From assembly GCA_964511185.1 (NCBI GenBank), contig CAZEDU010000157.1, positions 1 to 10,248 on the forward strand: a stretch of DNA of 10,248 bases, written 5' to 3'. Shown piece after piece: positions 6,569 through 10,248 of the stretch. Source of the DNA: CAZEDU01 sp964511185. GTDB taxonomy: Bacteria > Myxococcota > Myxococcia > Myxococcales > Myxococcaceae. Below the pieces are notes generated by a model, which did no database searches, was not told where the DNA came from, and worked only from the letters and a program-made list of their open reading frames with translations. The first letter of the stretch is position 1; each line of letters starts with the position of its first letter. Both the position numbers and the translations under genes were made by a program.

Positions 6569-6946
6569 TCACTTCAAGAAGCGAATCGTCAGCGGATAGC
6601 GGTACGGCTCCCCGCGGCTCGCCTTCAGCGCGGCGACGATCATCATCACGATCTGAAAGCCAAGCAGCGCGATCAGCAGCGGAATGCCGATGACGATGAG
6701 CACGAGCAAGCCGAAGACGATGCCGTAGAGCGTCAGGCTGATCTGGAAGTTGATGACCTCTCGGCCCTGGGTCGCGATGAAGGGCATCGTGTCCTTCTTG
6801 AGAAGCCAGATGACGAGCGGGGCGATGATGTGGCCGAACGGAAAGATGAAGCCGGTCAGCGGCGACAAGTGCGTCAGCACCGCCATGGTGCGCTCGTCCG
6901 AGCTGGGCGCGGCGCTCGCGATGGGCGTTCCGGTCTGCAGGTCCAT
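6569..6946 (-). CDS. DUF4870-type small membrane protein
   Basis: 125-aa integral membrane protein. A hydrophilic N-terminus of ~20 residues is followed by the family pattern: MAVLTHLSPLTGFIFPFG, LVIWLLKKDTMPFIATQGREVINFQI, then two long hydrophobic stretches (about 70-92 and 92-108) ending in the short tail GEPYRYPLTIRFLK. This matches DUF4870 (Tic20-like fold) proteins, which have three to four helices and no established biochemical function. The start has GAGG about 8 nt upstream. It is the first gene of the leftward metal operon, with the next gene 8 bp away. It may be an accessory membrane factor, but a link to copper is only by position. Confidence 0.85.
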   Translation of the reverse strand: MDLQTGTPIASAAPSSDERTMAVLTHLSPLTGFIFPFGHIIAPLVIWLLKKDTMPFIATQGREVINFQISLTLYGIVFGLLVLIVIGIPLLIALLGFQIVMMIVAALKASRGEPYRYPLTIRFLK

Positions 6947-7025
6947 TGAGTCCCTCGGGGAAAACGTTGGAAACGCGCAGTGTAATGGGAGCTGGAAAAC
7001 AGAGCAGGAAAAACCACCCGTCGTT

Positions 7026-7040
7026 CGGGCAGCTTGCCCG
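7026..7040. promoter_or_regulatory. candidate operator: inverted repeat CGGGCAGCTTGCCCG
   Basis: Two 6-bp arms (CGGGCA / TGCCCG) are separated by 3 bp, about 80 bp upstream of the DUF4870 start and 180 bp upstream of the coiled-coil gene. Position and symmetry suit a dimeric regulator site for the metal operon. No regulator gene is in the window, and the site does not match a recalled consensus, so it could be chance in GC-rich DNA. Confidence 0.25.
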
Positions 7041-7208
7041 GCCTCCTCCGGGATATCCGTAAAGCCGTTTGGCGCCGGCCCCCAAAACTGGAGCGTGCGG
7101 GCGCTGCGCGTGTGGCGTTTCGATGCTCCGTGCCAACCGGCCAACCCCGCGCTCCGTCGCGAGGGCCGCGCTGGCCCGCGGGTTGCTGCAAAGCCACCTT
7201 CGGTCATC

Positions 7209-7214
7209 AGGAGG
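7209..7214 (+). promoter_or_regulatory. Shine-Dalgarno AGGAGG that fixes a GTG start
   Basis: Perfect AGGAGG, 5 nt upstream of GTG 7220. It decides the start of the coiled-coil gene against longer in-frame upstream options beginning at 7034. Confidence 0.8.
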
Positions 7215-7219
7215 CTGTC

Positions 7220-7591
7220 GTGGGTAAGAGCCAAGCCGTCGCCAAGCACCTTCATCTGCACATGGCGGAGCAGATCGAGCCGCACTACGAGATGCTCCAA
7301 TCGTTGCGGCGTGAACGGGACGACCTCGACCGCCGCATCCGCGCCCTCGAGGAGCTGATCGAAGCCCACGATCGCGCGATGGAGCAGGTCAGCACGATCC
7401 GCGACCTGGCCGAGCGCACCATGGCCAGATCGGACGAGCAGGAAGACGCCCTGACCCGCGCGCAGAAGGCGCTGGCCGAACGGGAAGCGGCGATCGCCGA
7501 GCTGGAAGGCCGCCTGCGCGCCCAGACCGAGCGCATCCTGCAGCTCGAGTCGACGCTCTCCATGCTCGCCGAGGCAGACGTCAACGCTTAA
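7220..7591 (+). CDS. coiled-coil protein of unknown function (123 aa)
   Basis: Starts at GTG 7220 (MGKSQAVAKHLHLHMAEQ) behind a perfect AGGAGG. There is no signal peptide or membrane segment, so it is probably cytoplasmic. Almost the entire length is predicted helical with heptad-like spacing of Leu/Ile/Ala. There are two stretches: residues ~20-60 (EMLQSLRRERDDLDRRIRAL, then EELIEAHDRAMEQV) and ~65-115 (ALTRAQKALAEREAAIAELE through ILQLESTLSML), with a short break near 65-72. Acidic and basic residues are dense and no Cys is seen. I do not recognise a family. The next gene, a histidine kinase, begins 58 bp downstream on the same strand with no clear terminator between. Co-transcription is likely, and a scaffold or partner role for the kinase is possible but unproven. 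Confidence 0.75.
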   Translation: MGKSQAVAKHLHLHMAEQIEPHYEMLQSLRRERDDLDRRIRALEELIEAHDRAMEQVSTIRDLAERTMARSDEQEDALTRAQKALAEREAAIAELEGRLRAQTERILQLESTLSMLAEADVNA

Positions 7592-7649
7592 TCCCCTCGT
7601 CCCGCTTGGGATATGAGTCCCCCCGCAATCTCCCAGGGGCCTCTCAAGC

Positions 7650-9365
7650 GTGCGACGCGCGGTCGAAGATCGGATTCGTTGGGCCGAACGGGGCGTGGCC
7701 TGGATTAGGCTGCTCGTCACCGGCTCCGGAGTCGCGATCTACCCATGGATGATCCAGACGACGAGCCCGCGGGCGCTGGGCATCGGCGTGCTGGCGTTCT
7801 CGTTCGCCTACTCCGTCCTGCTGCTGCTCGTCACCCGCCGGCCGCAGTACCCGGTGATCCTCTGGAGCTACCTCACCCTCACCTTCGACCTCGCGCTGAC
7901 GCTGCTGTCGATCCGCGTGACGGGCGGCGTCCACTCCGCCGTCATGCCCGCGCTGTTCGTCGTCACGTTCTCGTTCGCCTACCGCTACCCCGCGCGTGAG
8001 ACGCTGGTCGGCGGCGCGCTGGCGACCGTCGGCTACGCGGTCGTCACCACCCACGCCGGGCAGCTCGCGACCGACGGCATCGTGATCGTGACCCACTGCG
8101 TGTACCTGCTCGTCGCGGCGATCGTCGGCGCCTTGATCTCGCGCGAGGCGCTCTGGCAGCGCTACCAGAAGAGGCAGCTCGAGAACCTGAGCGAGGTGCA
8201 GAAGCAGACGGAGACCAAGCTGCGTGAGAGCGCGCTCCACCTGGTCGAGGCGCAGCGGCTGGCGCGCATCGGCGAGTGGCACTTCGACCCCGTCCAGCGC
8301 GCCTTCACCCCTTCGCGCGAGGCCTCGCTGCTGTTCGGCTTGCGCGAGGGCGAGCAGACGCTGCCCCCGGAGGCGCTCGCCGCGCACCTTCACGACGACG
8401 ACCGCCGGCTGCTCCTCGCGGCGCTCGACGAGGCCGCCGGCACGTCGTTCGACTTGGAGCTGCGCGTCGTGCTCCCGAACGCCACCGAGCGGTGGGTCCG
8501 CGCGGTGGGCCGCGCCGAGCCGATCTCGTCGGGGGCCGGCAAGGTCGTCACTGGCGTGGTGCAAGACATTCACGATCTCAAGCAGGCGCACGACGACCGG
8601 GTTCGCCTGGCGCAAGAGACCGCCGCGCGCGCGGCGGCCGAAGAGGCGATTCGGGCGCGCGACGACTTCCTGTCGGTCGCCTCGCACGAGCTGAAGACGC
8701 CGCTCGCGGCCCTGCGCCTGGAGCACGACCTGCTCACCCGCGTGCTCGACAAGACGCTCCCGGCGGAGAGCCGCGCCCCGCTCGACGAGCGGCTCGCGCG
8801 GGTCAATCGGCAGCTCGATCGGCTGAGCAAGCTGGTGCAGAGCTTGTTGGACGTCACCCGGCTCGCGGCCGGCCGTCCGGCGCTGGAGCCCGAGAGGATC
8901 GACCTGAGCGCCCTGCTCGAAGACTCCCTCGCCCGGTCGCAGGAGACCGTTCGGCGCGCGGGCTCGACGGTGGAGCGCGCGGTCGAGCCGAACGTGCTCG
9001 GCACGTGGGATCGGATTCGCCTCGAGCAGATCATCGACAACCTGCTCTCGAACGCGCTCAAGTACGGCGCGGGGAAGCCCATCCGCGTCTCCCTGAGCCG
9101 CGACGGCGAGTGGGCGCGCTTGCAGGTGAGCGATCAAGGCATCGGCATCGCGCCCGAAGATCAGGCCCGGGTGTTCGAGCGCTTCGAGCGCGCGGTCTCC
9201 GGCCGGCACTTCGGCGGCCTGGGGCTGGGCCTGTGGATCGTCCGCCAGACGGTGGTCGAGATGGGCGGCCTCGTCAGCGTTCGAAGCGAGCCCGGCCGCG
9301 GCGCCACCTTCGAGGTCCTGCTGCCGCTGCACACGGGCCCCGCCGCCGAGCGGGCTCCCCGCTGA
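7650..9365 (+). CDS. membrane PAS sensor histidine kinase
   Basis: 571-aa hybrid-free sensor kinase starting at GTG 7650 (weak AGGGG at 7635-7639). Six hydrophobic segments are visible at about 17-36, 41-62, 68-90, 95-112, 117-136 and 142-163. They form a membrane-embedded sensor with no sizable periplasmic domain. A helical linker (165-200) leads to a PAS fold (~201-312; GEWHFDPVQRAFTPSREASLLFG early, ending VTGVVQDIHDLK). The HisKA dimerisation domain carries the phospho-acceptor His346 in SVASHELKTPLAAL. The ATPase domain has N box IIDNLLSNALKYG (Asn468), G1 box DQGIGI (495-500), F box FERF (509-512) and G2 box GGLGLGLWI (522-530). All catalytic motifs are intact. No response regulator is adjacent, so it is an orphan kinase here. 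The signal is unknown; whether it senses the metal stress handled by the neighbouring operon is speculation. Confidence 0.93.
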   Translation: MRRAVEDRIRWAERGVAWIRLLVTGSGVAIYPWMIQTTSPRALGIGVLAFSFAYSVLLLLVTRRPQYPVILWSYLTLTFDLALTLLSIRVTGGVHSAVMPALFVVTFSFAYRYPARETLVGGALATVGYAVVTTHAGQLATDGIVIVTHCVYLLVAAIVGALISREALWQRYQKRQLENLSEVQKQTETKLRESALHLVEAQRLARIGEWHFDPVQRAFTPSREASLLFGLREGEQTLPPEALAAHLHDDDRRLLLAALDEAAGTSFDLELRVVLPNATERWVRAVGRAEPISSGAGKVVTGVVQDIHDLKQAHDDRVRLAQETAARAAAEEAIRARDDFLSVASHELKTPLAALRLEHDLLTRVLDKTLPAESRAPLDERLARVNRQLDRLSKLVQSLLDVTRLAAGRPALEPERIDLSALLEDSLARSQETVRRAGSTVERAVEPNVLGTWDRIRLEQIIDNLLSNALKYGAGKPIRVSLSRDGEWARLQVSDQGIGIAPEDQARVFERFERAVSGRHFGGLGLGLWIVRQTVVEMGGLVSVRSEPGRGATFEVLLPLHTGPAAERAPR

Positions 9366-9389
9366 GCAAAGCCTGGTAGCTTCCGGCGC

Positions 9390-10248
9390 GTGACCCTCCT
9401 CCGCGCCGCCGACATCAAGCTCGCTTGGGGCAGCCGCACGCTGTTCGATGGGCTCACCTTCGTCATCGAGGAAGGCGAGCGCGTCGGCCTGGTCGGCGTG
9501 AACGGCTCGGGCAAGTCGACCTTGATGAAGGTGCTGGCCGGCGTCACCCGGCCCGACGCGGGGGAGCTGCAGCTCCGCCGAGGCGCGCGGGTGACGTACC
9601 TGCCCCAAGAGCCTGCCTTCGAGCCGGGAGCGACGGTCGCCTCCGAGCTCTCGGTCGCCCAGAGCGCGTTGCGCGAGGCGCTCGCCCAGCACGACGCGCT
9701 CAGCAAGAAGCTCGCGACGGCGGGCGCCTCCGAGCAGCCGCGCCTCTTAGAGCAGGTCGGGCAGCTGGCCGACCGCATCGAGCGGCTGGGCGGCTGGGAC
9801 ACCACGCACGAGGCGCGCAAGCTGCTCGATCGGCTCGGGGTGAAGGACTGGGAGCGTCCGGTGGCGGACCTGTCGGGCGGCCTAAAGAAGCGCGTGGCGA
9901 TCGCGCGGGCGCTGCTCTCCCGCCCCGACCTGCTGATGCTCGACGAGCCGACGAACCACCTCGACGCCGACACGGTGGAGTGGCTCGAAGAGGAGCTCGA
10001 CGGCTCGCCCGGCGCGATCCTTCTGGTCACGCACGACCGCTACTTCCTCGATGATCTGGTGGACCGCATCGTCGAGATCGAGCCTGGCGGCGCGCTGACC
10101 TCGTACCCGGGCAACTACGAGGCGTACCTGGAGCAGAAGCTGACGCGCCTGGAGGATCAGCAGGTCAAGGAGCACAAGCGCCAGCGGTGGATCGCGCAGG
10201 AGGTGGCCTGGCTGCGCAAGGGCGTGGAGGCGCGGCGCACCAAGAGCC
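9390..10248 (+). CDS. uup: ABC-F ATPase, Uup type (5' part; cut by window end)
   Basis: Reads from GTG 9390 (MTLLRAADIKLAWGSRTLFD) through 286 full codons to the window edge. There is no membrane domain, so it is a soluble ABC-F ATPase. The first nucleotide-binding domain is complete: Walker A GVNGSGKST (36-44), signature LSGGLKKRVAIARAL (161-175), Walker B LLMLDEPTNHLD (181-192), H-loop LLVTHDR. The inter-domain linker begins YPGNYEAYLEQK. Then comes QEVAWLRKGVEARRTKS, the hallmark of the Uup branch (Escherichia coli Uup has a similar EEVWIRQGIKARRTR segment, from memory) rather than EttA or YheS. Such proteins act on ribosomes or DNA structures; Uup is linked to transposon excision and ribosome function. 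The start has no clear Shine-Dalgarno and lies 24 bp after the kinase stop, so read-through from it is likely. The second ATPase domain and C-terminus are outside the window. Confidence 0.85.
   Translation, partial: MTLLRAADIKLAWGSRTLFDGLTFVIEEGERVGLVGVNGSGKSTLMKVLAGVTRPDAGELQLRRGARVTYLPQEPAFEPGATVASELSVAQSALREALAQHDALSKKLATAGASEQPRLLEQVGQLADRIERLGGWDTTHEARKLLDRLGVKDWERPVADLSGGLKKRVAIARALLSRPDLLMLDEPTNHLDADTVEWLEEELDGSPGAILLVTHDRYFLDDLVDRIVEIEPGGALTSYPGNYEAYLEQKLTRLEDQQVKEHKRQRWIAQEVAWLRKGVEARRTKS

Larger units (their letters stand above)
6947..7219. promoter_or_regulatory. 273-bp divergent intergenic region
   Basis: Non-coding stretch between the leftward metal operon and the rightward coiled-coil gene. 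It must hold the operon promoter. On the - strand, TACACT (complement at 6979-6984) could be a -10 about 33 bp upstream of the ATG, but I see no good -35. It also contains the perfect 8-bp palindrome GGATATCC at 7051-7058 and GC-rich inverted repeats around 7163-7181, which may be chance at this base composition. No small RNA or ORF with supporting signals is seen. Confidence 0.4.

Noticed and set aside
7592..7649. Small hairpin TCCCGCTTGGGA as a transcription terminator
   Set aside because: The stem is only 4 bp and no T-tract follows, so it is not a convincing intrinsic terminator.
7644..9692. Reverse-strand ORF of 682 codons opposite the histidine kinase
   Set aside because: It runs through the kinase and into the ABC-F gene with Arg/Glu/Leu-rich repetitive composition and no motif; the + strand genes are unambiguous.
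1..10248. Mobile elements, CRISPR, prophage or RNA genes
   Set aside because: No transposase, integrase, regular spaced repeats, terminal inverted repeats or tRNA/rRNA-like segments were seen; base composition looks uniform by eye.

Overview
The window is high-GC, densely packed bacterial chromosomal DNA. Myxococcota is the most likely source, or a similar high-GC delta-proteobacterial lineage. This rests on GTG starts, Ala/Pro-rich lipoproteins, an orphan PAS histidine kinase, and a metal-handling gene set that I associate with that phylum. This is an inference from style, not a database match. There are no tRNA or rRNA genes, CRISPR arrays, insertion sequences or phage genes.

Left block (1-3308): two divergent transcription units separated by only 41 bp. 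Leftward is a TonB-dependent outer-membrane receptor, followed after 18 bp by the first 15 codons of another, probably exported, protein. Rightward is a di-heme c-type lipoprotein of the cytochrome c peroxidase/MauG superfamily. Its spacing-conserved residues (Trp121, Pro135, Glu141, Tyr337) point to the MauG/MbnH branch, which has a Tyr heme ligand, rather than to a classical peroxidase. The receptor carries a c-type-heme-like CGRCH motif in its barrel region. Receptor, MauG-like enzyme and a truncated exported partner resemble MbnP/MbnH-type metal acquisition loci, but the partner cannot be identified here.

Middle block (3325-6946): a 61-aa protein gene on the + strand meets, stop codon against stop codon, a leftward four-gene operon. 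In transcription order the operon encodes a small DUF4870-type membrane protein, a lipoprotein with a heavy-metal-binding domain (CPMHPEV...CPKCGM), a CusC/TolC-type outer-membrane lipoprotein, and a Tat-exported multicopper oxidase with a Met-rich C-terminal region. The last three open reading frames overlap or abut, so translational coupling is likely. The theme is periplasmic copper (Cu(I)) oxidation, sequestration and efflux. The RND pump and membrane-fusion subunits are not in the window.

Right block (7220-10248), rightward: a 123-aa coiled-coil protein of unknown function, a 571-aa six-TM PAS histidine kinase with no adjacent response regulator, and the first ~286 codons of an ABC-F ATPase of Uup type, cut by the window end. 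A 273-bp divergent intergenic region (6947-7219) separates the copper operon from this block and is the only sizeable non-coding stretch.
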